Of a stretch of DNA of 64,000 nt, positions 33,743 through 42,974 are shown piece by piece. The stretch is from Streptomyces sp. NBC_00178 (lineage in GTDB: Bacteria; Actinomycetota; Actinomycetes; Streptomycetales; Streptomycetaceae). A model generated the notes under the pieces. The model was not told the DNA's origin. It worked only from the letters and a program-made list of their open reading frames with translations, and made no database searches. Positions within the stretch are counted from its first letter, which is position 1, and each line of letters starts with the position of its first letter. A program made the translations under genes and the position numbers. The stretch covers positions 4,617,501-4,681,500 of the forward strand of contig NZ_CP108143.1 of the NCBI RefSeq assembly GCF_036206005.1. The letters are read 5' to 3'.

Positions 33743-34954
33743 CTACGGCTGGCTGTAACCGTCGAGGAAGGTTCCGATACGCGTCATGGCGTCGGTCAGA
33801 TCCTGGACGGGAGGCAGGGTGACCACCCGGAAGTGATCCGGGTCCGGCCAGTTGAAGCCGGTGCCCTGCACCACCATGATCTTCTCCGCGCGCAGCAGGT
33901 CGAGGACCATCTGCCGGTCGTCCTTGATCTTGAAGACCTTGGGGTCGAGCCTCGGGAAGAGGTACAGCGCCCCCTTCGGCTTCACACAGGTCACCCCGGG
34001 GATTCGCGTCAGCAGGTCGTACGCGGCGTCCCGCTGCTCCAGGATCCGGCCGCCCGGCAGCACCAGGTCGTCGATCGACTGGCGGCCGCCCAGCGCCGTG
34101 GCCACCGCGTACTGCGCCGGCATGTTGGCGCACAGACGCATGTTGGCGAGGACCGTCAGCCCCTCGATGTACGACGAGGCGTGGGCCTTCGGGCCGCAGA
34201 CGGCCATCCAGCCGGAGCGGTACCCCGCGATCCGGTAGTTCTTGGACAGCCCGTTGAAGGTGAGCACCATCAGGTCGGGGGCGACCGCCGCCGTCGGGGT
34301 GTGCGTCGCGCCGTCGTACAGGATCCGGTCGTAGATCTCGTCGGAGCACACGACCAGGTTGTGGCGCCGGGCGATCTCCGTCAGCCCGCGCAGCATCTCG
34401 TCGTCGTACACCGCGCCGGTGGGGTTGTTCGGGTTGATGATCACGAGCGCCTTGGTGCGGTCGGTGATCTTCCGCTCGATGTCCGCGAGGTCGGGCATCC
34501 AGTCGGCCTGCTCGTCGCACCGGTAGTGCACGGCCGTGCCGCCCGCCAGGGAGACCGAGGCCGTCCACAGCGGGTAGTCCGGCGCCGGGACGAGCACCTC
34601 GTCGCCGTCGTCGAGCAGTGCCTGCATCGACATCTGGATGAGCTCGGACACTCCGTTGCCCAGGTAGACGTCCTCGACGTCCAGGTCGATGCCCTTGGTC
34701 TGGTAGTGCTGCATCACCGCCCGGCGCGCGGACAGCAGGCCCTTCGCGTCGCCGTAGCCGTGCGCCCCCGCGAGGTTGCGCAGGATGTCCTCGAGGATCT
34801 CCGGCGGGCATTCGAACCCGAACGCCGCCGGGTTGCCCGTGTTGAGCTTGAGGATGCGATGGCCCGCAGCCTCTAGCCGCATGGCCTCCTCGAGCACGGG
34901 GCCGCGGATTTCGTAACAGACGCCGGAGAGCTTCGTGGACTGGATGACCTGCAT
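33743..34954 (-). CDS. Aspartate-family aminotransferase, AlaA-like
   Basis: A 403-aa fold-type I PLP aminotransferase, probably making alanine from pyruvate with glutamate. It carries NTGNPAAFGFECP near the N-terminus, YLGNGVSELIQM, INPNNPTGAVYDDE (PLP-binding Asn/Tyr region) and the Schiff-base lysine in NGLSKNYRIAGYRSGWM (about 239). The N-terminal MQVIQSTKLSGVCYEIRGPV is the AlaA/YfbQ subgroup signature. ATG at 34954. The 281 bp upstream contain no gene. Confidence 0.9.
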   Translation of the reverse strand: MQVIQSTKLSGVCYEIRGPVLEEAMRLEAAGHRILKLNTGNPAAFGFECPPEILEDILRNLAGAHGYGDAKGLLSARRAVMQHYQTKGIDLDVEDVYLGNGVSELIQMSMQALLDDGDEVLVPAPDYPLWTASVSLAGGTAVHYRCDEQADWMPDLADIERKITDRTKALVIINPNNPTGAVYDDEMLRGLTEIARRHNLVVCSDEIYDRILYDGATHTPTAAVAPDLMVLTFNGLSKNYRIAGYRSGWMAVCGPKAHASSYIEGLTVLANMRLCANMPAQYAVATALGGRQSIDDLVLPGGRILEQRDAAYDLLTRIPGVTCVKPKGALYLFPRLDPKVFKIKDDRQMVLDLLRAEKIMVVQGTGFNWPDPDHFRVVTLPPVQDLTDAMTRIGTFLDGYSQP

Positions 34955-35235
34955 GTCAGCGAGCTTACGACCGTGTTTCGCCCCCTGCTCATGGTTTGCC
35001 CGCCGGTTGCTCCCTCCGGGTGTCCGCGGGCGGGGCGCCGGTCTTCCATCGCCATGCCGCCCCGGCCGCCGGCCGTGGATCGGCCGGTCGGGGCGGCACG
35101 GCGGCTTGGAATGCGGGACCGGCGCCGGAGGCGGGTGAGATGCGCCACGCGGACGGTCCCCGGCGCCGTCCCGTACGGGCGGGCGGAGCCGGGGCGCCGG
35201 TCCTGCGGCGGTCCGGCCGGGCTGGACGGTCGCGC
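34955..35235. other. Non-coding spacer, nothing distinctive
   Basis: The 281 bp between the aminotransferase start and the NAT stop (both minus strand) contain no supported frame. The part next to 34954 is slightly less GC-rich and should hold the aminotransferase promoter. No clear hairpin or dyad was found. Confidence 0.5.
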
Positions 35236-36048
35236 TCAGCCGGGCAGGACGGTCCCCTCGGGGAGCCGCACGGCGAAGTCCTCGGCCAGGACGCGCAGCA
35301 CCTCGGCCTGGCCGCCGAGCTCCCGCTCGGTGACCGTGCCGTCGTCGGCCGTCTCCACGAGCGTCCGCCCGGACAGGGCCAGGTGGCGGCCCGGCAGGGT
35401 GCGCTGGGCGTAGACGGCCTGCCGGAACGGCGAGCGCGGGTTCGTCGCGATGTGCCAGTTGATGACGTCGTAGTCCGGCGTCTCGAACGGTTCCAGGGTG
35501 AACTCGTACTGCGGTTCCCAGTAACCGCCCTTGTCCGTCTGCAGTTCCCACATCTCCAGCGGACCGTCGTGCGGGGCGTGCACCAGGCGGTGGCGGCGCG
35601 GGGTGTCGAGCAGTTCGGCGTCCTCCACGAGCGGGATCGGCTCCAGGAGCGCCCCGTTCGCGCCGAAGCCGACGTCGGCGAGGAAGGGCGTGGCCCCGTC
35701 CTCCGCCTCCACCTTCATCAGCATGTGCGTACGGGGCCGGACGTCGCCGGGGGCCGCGCCCAGGACCACCCGCGCGGTCAGCAGCGTCACCCGGAATCCG
35801 AGCTGGGTCAGGGCGGCGGCGAGCAGGGTGTTGTGCTCGTAGCAGTACCCGCCGCGCTCGCCGCGGACGAGCTTCGCCTCCAGGTCGGGCAGCGCGAGCG
35901 AGGGGGCGCTGCCGAGGACGGGTTCCAGATTCTCGAACGGGATGCCCAGCATGTGGGCGCGGTGCACGGACCGCAGCACCTCCACTGTGGGGCGGCGCTC
36001 CCCGGACCAGCCGATGCGGGCGAAGTAGGCGTCGAGGTCGAGTGTCAT
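35236..36048 (-). CDS. nat: Arylamine N-acetyltransferase
   Basis: Transfers acetyl groups from acetyl-CoA to arylamines or hydrazines. The 270-aa protein has the Cys-His-Asp triad: Cys69 in GERGGYCYEHN, His in VRPRTHMLMKV and Asp in PFLADVGFG. The N-terminal MTLDLDAYFARIGW and GIPFENLEPVLG are family hallmarks. Length is standard for bacterial NATs. In actinomycetes NATs or close relatives also act in amide formation during secondary metabolism, but no biosynthetic cluster surrounds it here. ATG at 36048. Confidence 0.93.
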   Translation of the reverse strand: MTLDLDAYFARIGWSGERRPTVEVLRSVHRAHMLGIPFENLEPVLGSAPSLALPDLEAKLVRGERGGYCYEHNTLLAAALTQLGFRVTLLTARVVLGAAPGDVRPRTHMLMKVEAEDGATPFLADVGFGANGALLEPIPLVEDAELLDTPRRHRLVHAPHDGPLEMWELQTDKGGYWEPQYEFTLEPFETPDYDVINWHIATNPRSPFRQAVYAQRTLPGRHLALSGRTLVETADDGTVTERELGGQAEVLRVLAEDFAVRLPEGTVLPG

Positions 36049-36125
36049 GCCCCGACCCTACGCAGATCACTCAGATGTACCTCAAATCCTGTGCGGGCGG
36101 GGGGCGTCGGGGGCAGGCTCCCCGC

Positions 36126-36455
36126 ATGATCGCTTTCGGGAAGCAGAGGAAGCAGGACACGGTGGTGCTCGTGCTGCGGGACGCGCCGGAGATCGCCGGA
36201 GAGCTCCGGCGGGCGCTCGCCACGGCGTCCGACGCGGAGCGCCCCGGTCTGGAGCGGGCCCTGGCGCTCGCCGGCGAGGCGGAGGCGGTCCCGGACGCGG
36301 AGCTGCGCGCCCGGTGGGTGCGGCAGCGCCTCGCGGCGGCCGGGTACGACGGCCCGGTCGACTCGGTGGCCGCGATCAAGGCACTCCGGCAGGCGGAGCC
36401 GGGCCTGAGCCTCCTTCAGGCGGCCACGTACGCGCGGGAGGCGGCCGGGGCGTAG
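36126..36455 (+). CDS. Small protein with bL12-C-terminal-like helix motif
   Basis: A 109-aa cytosolic protein beginning MIAFGKQRKQDTVVLVL. Residues about 85-109 (SVAAIKALRQAEPGLSLLQA) resemble the alpha-helical part of the ribosomal bL12 C-terminal domain. The first half predicts one beta strand and helices with acidic/Ala-rich composition. It is divergent from nat with 77 bp between. Function unknown; the bL12 likeness is a pattern, not an assignment. Confidence 0.7.
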   Translation: MIAFGKQRKQDTVVLVLRDAPEIAGELRRALATASDAERPGLERALALAGEAEAVPDAELRARWVRQRLAAAGYDGPVDSVAAIKALRQAEPGLSLLQAATYAREAAGA

Positions 36456-36600
36456 AGGATCGGCGCTCCGGGGCGGGGGCGGCCCGCGCCGCGCGGCGGC
36501 CGGTTTTCGCCCCTTGCCGGACTCCCCTCCCGTGAGAAAGCATGCGCATGTCAAAACCGGAGGAACTCCGGTGACGGACGCATCTGGAGGGGACCCCCAC

Positions 36601-37446
36601 ATGAACAAGCCTCTCGTCGGCGCACTTCTCTCCGTCCTGCTCCTAGGGGCGGGCATCGCACCCGCGGCCGCGGCCACGACCGAGGATCCCGGCACCACCA
36701 GGGTGCAGGCCAAGGCGGTCACCTTCGCCGGCACGGTCGCGCTCAGCAACTGCTCCGGCTCGGTCGTGCGGGCGCCCTCGTCGCAGCCGGGAGACCCCGC
36801 CCTCGTGCTCTCCAACGGCCACTGCCTGGAAACCGGCTTCCCCGCACCCGGCCAGGTCCTGCTCAACCGGTCCTCGACCCGCAGCTTCACCCTGCTGAAC
36901 GCCGCGGGCAGCGGTGTCGGCACCCTGCGCGCGTCCAAGATCGCCTACGGGACGATGACGGACACCGACGTCTCCCTCTACCAGCTGACCCGCACCTACG
37001 CCCAGATCGAGAGCTCCTACGGCATCAAGGCCCTGGAACTCGACTCCGCGCACCCGGTGAAGGGGACCGCGATCACCGTCGCGTCCGGCTACTGGAAGCG
37101 CACCTACAGCTGCGCCGTGGACGGCTTCGCCTACCGCCTCAAGGAAGGCTCCTGGACCTGGAAGGACTCGGTCCGCTACACCTCCGCCTGTCAGACCATC
37201 GGCGGCACGTCCGGGTCCCCGGTGATCGACGACGCAACCGGCAAGGTCGTCGCCGTCAACAACACCGGGAACGAGGACGGGCAGCGGTGCACGGACAACA
37301 ACCCGTGCGAGGTCGACGAGAACGGCACCGTGACCGTCCGCAAGGGCATCAACTACGCCCAGCAGACCTACGGCATCGTGCCGTGCATCGGCACCGGCAG
37401 CCAGATCGACCTGAACCGCGCCGGCTGCGCCCTGCCCAGGCCCTGA
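36601..37446 (+). CDS. Secreted trypsin/V8-like serine protease
   Basis: An exported protease of 281 aa. The ATG at 36601 follows GGAGGGG; the signal peptide ends near PAAAA (about residue 24). The chymotrypsin-fold triad is visible: His in LSNGHCLE (about 74), Asp in TDTDVSLYQL (about 122) and Ser in GGTSGSPVID (about 206). Eight cysteines, four of them in the C-terminal third, suggest disulfides. There is no recognisable long pro-region, so it may be secreted active or with a short propeptide. It ends 15 bp from the convergent deacylase gene. Confidence 0.88.
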   Translation: MNKPLVGALLSVLLLGAGIAPAAAATTEDPGTTRVQAKAVTFAGTVALSNCSGSVVRAPSSQPGDPALVLSNGHCLETGFPAPGQVLLNRSSTRSFTLLNAAGSGVGTLRASKIAYGTMTDTDVSLYQLTRTYAQIESSYGIKALELDSAHPVKGTAITVASGYWKRTYSCAVDGFAYRLKEGSWTWKDSVRYTSACQTIGGTSGSPVIDDATGKVVAVNNTGNEDGQRCTDNNPCEVDENGTVTVRKGINYAQQTYGIVPCIGTGSQIDLNRAGCALPRP

Positions 37447-37461
37447 GGACGCGCCGGCCGG

Positions 37462-39084
37462 TCAGAGCCCCGGCCGGCCGGCGCCCCGCACCGCCCTGCC
37501 CGCCAGCACGGAGGTCCGCTTCCCGTCCTCGACGACGAAGCGCCCGTCGATGAGGACGTGCGGGACCCCCACGGGAAGCGTGCGCGGCTCCTCGAACGTC
37601 GACCCGGCCGCGACCGTGGCCGGGTCGAAGAGGACCAGGTCCGCGCGGTAGCCCTCGCGGACGTACCCGCGGTCGGGCAGGCGCAGGCGGGCGGCCGGCC
37701 TCGACGTCAGGTGCGCGACGCACTCCTCCAGCGAGAGGATGCCCAGCTCCCTGACGTACCGCCCGAGGTACTGGGGGAACGTGCCGTAGGCCCGCGGGTG
37801 CGGCTTGTCGCCCTGGAGGATGCCGTCGCTGCCGCCGGTGTGGACCCGGTGGCGCATGATCTGCCGCACGTTCTCCTCGTGTCCGACGTGCTGGAGGATC
37901 GTGGTGCCGAGGCGGTCCTCGACGAGCAGCCGGCGGGCCGTCACCCAGGGCTCCTCGTCCCGCAGACGCGCCGATTCGGCGACCGTGCGCCCGACGTACC
38001 CGGACAGCTCCGGGTTGCCGACACCGGAGATCTCTATGGTGTCCCACTCGATCGGGACCCCGTGGCAGCCGTCGGAGCCCACGGCCTCCATGTGGTGCCG
38101 GATCCGCCCGGCCGCCTCCTCGTCCGCGAGCCGGGTCATCACCGACGCGGGCCCGCCCTCGCTCGCCCAGCTGGGAAGCATCGCGACGAGCGTCGTGCAG
38201 CCCGGGGTGTACGGATAGGTGTCCAGCGAGATGTCAGCGCCCCCGGCGAGCGCGTCGTCCAGCAGGGCCAGCAGCTCGGGGGCCCTGCCCTCGTTCACAC
38301 CGAAGTTCATGGTGGCGTGCGCGAGGTGGAGGGCGCAGCCGGCGTCGCGGGTGAGGCGCACCATCTCCTCGTAGGCATGGAGGGCCCCGGCGCCGTACGA
38401 GCGGTGGTGCGGGCAGTAGTAGCCGCCGTGCGCGGCCACCACCCGGCACAGCTCGGTGAGTTCGGCGTCCTTCGCGTACATCCCCGGGGTGTACGTCAGG
38501 CCCGATGACATCCCGACCGCGCCCTCGGCCATGCCCTGGGCGACGAGTTCCCTCATGCGCGCCAGCTCGGCGTCCGTGGCGGGCCGGTCGTCCCACCCCA
38601 CCGCGAGCATCCTCACCGTGCCCTGCGGGATCAGGTAGGCCGCGTTGACGGCGATGCCCTGCCCGCCGAAGTTCCGGTCGAGACGGTCCAGGTAGCCGCC
38701 GACGGTGCGCCAGTCGAAGTCGATGTCGCTGCCGTCGCCGTTCCAGCCGGCGATGGAGCGGCGCACCTCGGCGAGGGTGCGGTCGTCGGCGGGGGCGTAC
38801 GACAGGCCGTCCTGGCCGAGGACTTCGAGGGTGACGCCCTGGGCGGCCTTCGCGCTGTGGTCCGGGTCGCGCAGCAGCGCGAGGTCGCTGTGCGCGTGCA
38901 TGTCGATGAAGCCGGGGGACAGTGCGAGGCCGTCCGCCTCCACGACACGGGGCGCGGCGGGGCGCGGGCCGTCGCCCTCGCGCCGGATCTCGGAGATCCG
39001 GCCGTCCGCGATGCCCACGTCGGCGCGGTAGGAGGGGGTACCGGTGCCGTCGACGACACGGGCGTCGCGGATGACCAGGTCCAT
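37462..39084 (-). CDS. D-aminoacylase-family N-acyl amino acid/amino sugar acid deacylase
   Basis: A 540-aa zinc amidohydrolase. The HxH metal motif is in DMHAHSDLALL (His63, His65), CPHHRSYGAG follows, and the C-terminal GGSDGILQGDKPHPRAYGTFP with LGRYVRELG is the D-aminoacylase signature. The family removes acyl groups from N-acyl-D-amino acids; members also deacetylate N-acetyl-D-glucosaminate. It is the second gene of a two-gene operon, 41 bp after the PLP dehydratase, with AAGGCGA before ATG 39084. In this cluster it probably performs the first step, releasing the free amine for the next enzyme. Confidence 0.88.
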   Translation of the reverse strand: MDLVIRDARVVDGTGTPSYRADVGIADGRISEIRREGDGPRPAAPRVVEADGLALSPGFIDMHAHSDLALLRDPDHSAKAAQGVTLEVLGQDGLSYAPADDRTLAEVRRSIAGWNGDGSDIDFDWRTVGGYLDRLDRNFGGQGIAVNAAYLIPQGTVRMLAVGWDDRPATDAELARMRELVAQGMAEGAVGMSSGLTYTPGMYAKDAELTELCRVVAAHGGYYCPHHRSYGAGALHAYEEMVRLTRDAGCALHLAHATMNFGVNEGRAPELLALLDDALAGGADISLDTYPYTPGCTTLVAMLPSWASEGGPASVMTRLADEEAAGRIRHHMEAVGSDGCHGVPIEWDTIEISGVGNPELSGYVGRTVAESARLRDEEPWVTARRLLVEDRLGTTILQHVGHEENVRQIMRHRVHTGGSDGILQGDKPHPRAYGTFPQYLGRYVRELGILSLEECVAHLTSRPAARLRLPDRGYVREGYRADLVLFDPATVAAGSTFEEPRTLPVGVPHVLIDGRFVVEDGKRTSVLAGRAVRGAGRPGL

Positions 39085-39125
39085 GGGAGGTCGCCTTTCG
39101 GGAGGGGGGAGCGGGTCCGCCGCGA

Positions 39126-40427
39126 TCAGAAGAAGGTGCGGATGTAGTCGGTGACGGTGCCGTCCGCCTCGACCAGCGGGATGAGCTGCCACTTGTCGAA
39201 GGACGTGCAGGGGTGCGAGAGGCCCATCCCGACCCAGTCCCCGACCTCCAGCCCGGTGTCCGCGTCCGTCCGCACCCAGCCGTGCTGGTCGGAGAGCCCC
39301 GTCACGGTCACACCCGTGGCCGGCCGGACCGAGCCGTCGCGAGCGGAGCGGACGACCTGCGCCTCGGGGAGGTCCAGGTCGTAGGCCGCGTCGCGCTTGC
39401 CCGCGTTGACGAAGGCCTGCTCGGGGCTGGGGCGGGAGACGACCTGCGCCCACAGCCGGAAGGCGGGCTGCAGCGCGCCCTCCTCGGGAATCCGGTTGAA
39501 GGGGGTCAGGTGGCGGTAGTGGCCGTCGTCGTGGCTGACGTAGGCGCCCGAGCGCAGCAGCTTGAGCACCGGCCGGGACAGCGCGGGCACTCCGGCGAAG
39601 ACGTCGGCCACCGCGTCGAACCAGGCGCTGCCGCCCGCGCTGACGATGATCTCCTCGTCGTCCGCGAGGGCCGCGAAGCGCCCGGCCGCGTCGAAGTCCG
39701 CCGCGAGCGCGACGAGCCGGCCGAGCCAGGCGCGCACGCGCTCGGGGGAGGCTTCCGGCACCTCGCCCTCGTAACCGGCGACGCCCACCAGGCGCAGGGC
39801 GGGGGCCGCCGCCACGGCGTCGGCCACGGCCGCGCAGTCCGCCTCCGTGCGGGCGCCGGTCCGGGCGCCCTCGCCCGCGCCCAGCTCCACGACCACATCG
39901 ACCGGGCGCACCGCGCCCGCCGCGCGCAGGGCCTCGTCCATCAGTTCGGCGCCGCGCACGGAGTCGACGTAGCAGGCGAACGTGAAGCCGGGGTCGGCGT
40001 CCAGCTCACCGGCCAGCCAGCGCAGTGCCACCGCGTCGACGAGCTCGTTGGCCAGGAAGATCCGCCGGATGCCGTGTGCGCGGTAGACCCGTGCCTGGTG
40101 GGGGACCGCGGCGGTGATGCCCCAGGCGCCGTGCTCCAGCTGACGGGCGAACAGCTGCGGGGACATCGACGTCTTGCCGTGCGGAGCGAAGGCGAGCCCG
40201 TGCCGCTCGGCGTACGTCTCCAGGAGCGCGAGGTTCGCCTCGAGCGATTCCGCGGAGAGGGCCAGTACGGGGGTGGTGAAGCCACCGGTGAAGAGATTGC
40301 GGCGCTCGGCCGCCAGGGCGCCCACGGTCAGCCCCTCCGCGTCGGGCGGCAACGCCTTGAAGCGGTGGTCGACCACTTCGCCGGCGAGTGCCGTCGCGGA
40401 CTGTTCAGCGGACTGCTGGGCGGCCAA
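39126..40427 (-). CDS. Fold-type III PLP dehydratase/deaminase (DSD1/D-threonine aldolase-like)
   Basis: A 433-aa PLP enzyme with an alanine-racemase-type barrel. The Schiff-base lysine is Lys85 in FAPHGKTSMSP; a metal site near the C-terminus, LSHPCTSFDKW (His and Cys), matches the Zn site of eukaryotic-type D-serine dehydratase. It starts with TTG at 40427 behind GAGGAGG. Family reactions include D-serine dehydration, D-threonine aldol cleavage and D-glucosaminate dehydration. With a KDG-type kinase, RidA and GntP beside it, an amine-eliminating dehydratase is likeliest; the exact substrate is unproven. Confidence 0.85.
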   Translation of the reverse strand: MAAQQSAEQSATALAGEVVDHRFKALPPDAEGLTVGALAAERRNLFTGGFTTPVLALSAESLEANLALLETYAERHGLAFAPHGKTSMSPQLFARQLEHGAWGITAAVPHQARVYRAHGIRRIFLANELVDAVALRWLAGELDADPGFTFACYVDSVRGAELMDEALRAAGAVRPVDVVVELGAGEGARTGARTEADCAAVADAVAAAPALRLVGVAGYEGEVPEASPERVRAWLGRLVALAADFDAAGRFAALADDEEIIVSAGGSAWFDAVADVFAGVPALSRPVLKLLRSGAYVSHDDGHYRHLTPFNRIPEEGALQPAFRLWAQVVSRPSPEQAFVNAGKRDAAYDLDLPEAQVVRSARDGSVRPATGVTVTGLSDQHGWVRTDADTGLEVGDWVGMGLSHPCTSFDKWQLIPLVEADGTVTDYIRTFF

Positions 40428-40450
40428 GGGATCCTCCTCGGAGACGAGGT

Positions 40451-40503
40451 CGTTGCATTATCTGCAACGGCCATTGCGCATATCGCTTAACGCTGTCTAA
40501 CAT
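40451..40503. promoter_or_regulatory. IclR-type operator in divergent promoter
   Basis: CGTTGCA-TTATC-TGCAACG (40451-40469) is a 19-bp perfect dyad, followed by a related half, ATTGCGCAT, at about 40473-40481. Both lie between the two divergent operons. A plus-strand promoter can be drawn as TTGCGC (about 40474) with TAACAT (40498-40503). The dyad overlaps or abuts promoters of both directions. The IclR protein encoded in the same cluster is the natural candidate ligand-responsive binder. Confidence 0.6.
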
Positions 40504-40565
40504 CCTGGCCGATGCCGGGTCAATGGTGAGTACCGGCGCCCACGGCCGACCATGAGGAGCCCAGA

Positions 40566-41639
40566 GTGTCCGGACACGCAGCCAGGACAGCCACCGCGGA
40601 CGTCGTCTGCCTCGGCGAGTCCATGGTGACGTTCCTGCCCTCGCAGCCGGGCCGCCTCGCCGACGTCCCCGCCTTCGGCCGGGGCATCGGAGGGGCCGAG
40701 TCCAACGTCGCCTGCGCACTCGCCGCGTCCGGCCACCGGGCGGCATGGGTCGGACGGGCCGGGGCCGACGGCTTCGGCGACCACCTCGTCGAGACGATCG
40801 CCGCCTACGGCGTCGACACCACCGCCGTACGCCGCGACCCGGAGCGCCCCACCGGCGTCTACTTCCGCACCGCGACGGACCGCGCCACCGACACCCACGA
40901 GGTGGCGTACTACCGCGCCGGCTCCGCCGCCTCCGCCATGTCCCCGCGCAACATGCCCTACGACGCCATCCTCTCCGGCCGCGTCCTGCACCTCTCCGGC
41001 ATCACCGCCGCACTCTCCGCGGACTGCCTGGAGCTCCTGAACGACCTGACCGCCCCCCGCGACGGCCGGCCGCTCGTCTCCTTCGACGTCAACCACCGGC
41101 CCGGGCTGTGGCGCGGCAGCGACGCGGGCCCCCAGGTCCTCCTCGGCCTCGCCCGCCGCAGCGACCTCGTCTTCGTCGGCGAGGACGAGGCCGAGGACGC
41201 GTGGGGAGTCGTGGGCGCCGAAGCGATCCGCGCGGCCCTCCCCGAGCCCGGCGTCCTCGTCGTCAAGCGGGGCGCGGACGGCGTCACCGTCTTCTCACGG
41301 ACCGACACCGGACCCGGAAGGACGGAGCCCGCCCAGGACACCGTCACCACCGTCCCCTCCCTGCGGGTCGACGTCGTCGCCGCCGTCGGCGCGGGCGACG
41401 CCTTCGCCGCCGGCTTCCTCTCCGCCACCCTGCGCGGCCTGCCCGTACGGGAACGGGCCCGGCACGGCCACCTCATGGCCGCCGCCGTCCTCACCGTCCC
41501 CGGCGACCTCACCGGCCCCCCGGACCGCGCACACGCCGACCGGCTCGCCGCCCTGGACGACGACGCCTGGGGGACACTTCGTCTCGGCCCCGGCTGGACA
41601 GCAGCCGACGGGGCGAACGAGGAGGTACGAGTCACATGA
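40566..41639 (+). CDS. PfkB-family sugar kinase, probable KDG kinase
   Basis: Phosphorylates a sugar acid, probably 2-keto-3-deoxygluconate (KDG) to KDPG. The 357-aa ribokinase-fold protein begins with GTG behind GAGGAG, has an N-terminal ESMVTFLPSQ and GGAESNVACALA substrate region, the NHRPGLWR motif, and the anion hole/catalytic base in VGAGDAFAAGF (Asp278). NVACAL plus FDVNHRPGLW is the KdgK style. Its stop overlaps the ATG of the IclR gene. A KDPG aldolase is not in the window. Confidence 0.82.
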   Translation: MSGHAARTATADVVCLGESMVTFLPSQPGRLADVPAFGRGIGGAESNVACALAASGHRAAWVGRAGADGFGDHLVETIAAYGVDTTAVRRDPERPTGVYFRTATDRATDTHEVAYYRAGSAASAMSPRNMPYDAILSGRVLHLSGITAALSADCLELLNDLTAPRDGRPLVSFDVNHRPGLWRGSDAGPQVLLGLARRSDLVFVGEDEAEDAWGVVGAEAIRAALPEPGVLVVKRGADGVTVFSRTDTGPGRTEPAQDTVTTVPSLRVDVVAAVGAGDAFAAGFLSATLRGLPVRERARHGHLMAAAVLTVPGDLTGPPDRAHADRLAALDDDAWGTLRLGPGWTAADGANEEVRVT

Positions 41640-42394
41640 GCCAGACCGTCGACCGCGCGCTCAGCATCCTGCCGCTGCTCGCCCAGGGCCCCGCCGACCT
41701 CGGCCAGGTCGCCGAGCGTCTCGGCGTCCACAAGTCCACGGCCCTGCGCCTGCTCCGCACGCTCCATGAGCACGGACTCGTCTACCGGCAGGACGACCAG
41801 CGCTACCGCCTCGGCGCCCGCCTCTTCGCCCTCGCGCAGGAAGCCGTCGAGAACCTCGACGTGCGCGAGATCGCCCACAGCCACCTCGTCGCCCTCAACG
41901 AGCAGTGCGGGCACACCGTCCACCTCGCGGTCTACGAGGAGAACGAGGTCCTCTACATCGACAAGGTGGAGAGCCGCTACCCCGTGCGCATGTACTCACG
42001 GATCGGCAAGCCCGTCGCGATCACCGTCGCCGCGGTCGCCAAGCTGCTCCTCGCCGACCTCACCGAGCCCGAACGGCGCGTGATCGCCGAACGTCTCGAC
42101 TACCCCATGTACACGTCCCGTTCGGTCCCGAACGCCGGCGCCTTCCTCAAGGAACTCGCCGTCGTACGCGAACAGGGATGGGCCACCGACCTCGGCGGCC
42201 ACGAGGAGTCCATCAACTGCGTCGGCGCCCCCATCCGGGGCGCGGACGGCCGGGTCGTGGCCGCCATGTCGGTGTCCGCGCCGAACGTGGTCGTCACGGC
42301 CGACGAACTCCTCACCCTGCTCCCGCTGGTGCGCCGCACCGCGGAATCCATCAGCCGGGAGTACTCCGGCGCCACCCCCACCAAGAAAGCCTGA
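41636..42394 (+). CDS. IclR-family regulator
   Basis: A 252-aa regulator with an N-terminal winged helix (DLGQVAERLGVHKSTALRLLRTL, about 22-44) and a C-terminal GAF-like effector domain (about 75-245) with NEQCGHTVHLAVYEEN, YPMYTSRSVPNAG and ESINCVGAPIRG. Its ATG overlaps the kinase stop (ATGA), so it is translationally coupled. IclR members of the KdgR type sense KDG or related acids, consistent with the kinase partner. It probably binds the 40451-40469 dyad. Confidence 0.88.
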   Translation: MSQTVDRALSILPLLAQGPADLGQVAERLGVHKSTALRLLRTLHEHGLVYRQDDQRYRLGARLFALAQEAVENLDVREIAHSHLVALNEQCGHTVHLAVYEENEVLYIDKVESRYPVRMYSRIGKPVAITVAAVAKLLLADLTEPERRVIAERLDYPMYTSRSVPNAGAFLKELAVVREQGWATDLGGHEESINCVGAPIRGADGRVVAAMSVSAPNVVVTADELLTLLPLVRRTAESISREYSGATPTKKA

Positions 42395-42400
42395 ACCACC

Positions 42401-42811
42401 ATGACCGAGAAGACCGCCCTCACCCCCAGCACCCACACCGCGCCGCCCGCGAAGTTCTCGCACGGTGTGAAGAAGGGCAACATCCTCCAGGTCGCCGGTC
42501 AGGTCGGCTTCCTGCCCGCCGTGGAGGGCCAGGCCCCCACCCCGGCCGGACCGACGCTGCGCGAGCAGACGCTACAGACCTTCGCCAACGTCAAGGCGAT
42601 CCTGGAGGAGGGCGGCGCGAGCTGGGACGACGTGATGATGATGCGCGTCTACCTCACGGACGTCGACCACTTCACCGAGATGAACGCGATCTACAACGCG
42701 TACTTCGAGGAGCAGGGCCTCAAGGCCCCGGCCTCCGCACGTACGACGGTGTACGTCGGCCTGCCCAAGGGCCTGCTCATCGAGATCGACGCCCTCGCCG
42801 TCCTGGGCTGA
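42401..42811 (+). CDS. RidA-family enamine/imine deaminase
   Basis: A 136-aa YjgF/YER057c/UK114-family protein that hydrolyses reactive enamines/imines released by PLP dehydratases. KFSHGVKKGNILQVAGQVGF, EQTLQTFANVKAILEEGGASWDDVMMMRVYLTD and the C-terminal ARTTVYVGLPKGLLIEIDALAVLG are the family core; an Arg in the ARTTV position is the usual acid-binding arginine. It begins 6 bp after the IclR stop. Its presence beside a PLP dehydratase supports an elimination chemistry for the cluster. Confidence 0.87.
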   Translation: MTEKTALTPSTHTAPPAKFSHGVKKGNILQVAGQVGFLPAVEGQAPTPAGPTLREQTLQTFANVKAILEEGGASWDDVMMMRVYLTDVDHFTEMNAIYNAYFEEQGLKAPASARTTVYVGLPKGLLIEIDALAVLG

Positions 42812-42817
42812 TCACCC

Positions 42818-42849
42818 GGTCCGCCGGCCCCCTTTCCGAACGGCGGACC
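42818..42849 (+). terminator. Intra-operon hairpin after ridA
   Basis: GGTCCGCCG (42818-42826) pairs with CGGCGGACC (42841-42849) across a 14-base loop in the 163-bp gap between ridA and the permease. It may attenuate transcription into the permease gene. Confidence 0.45.
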
Positions 42850-42974
42850 CCCCGATCCCCAAGGCCCACCGCACCACGCAGCACGGCCCGGCGCCCCGTC
42901 ACTCCCGTACGGGAACGCCGTGCCGCGCTCCCCCCTGCCCAGAAGGACCCCGTCACCAACGGAGTTGACCGTTC

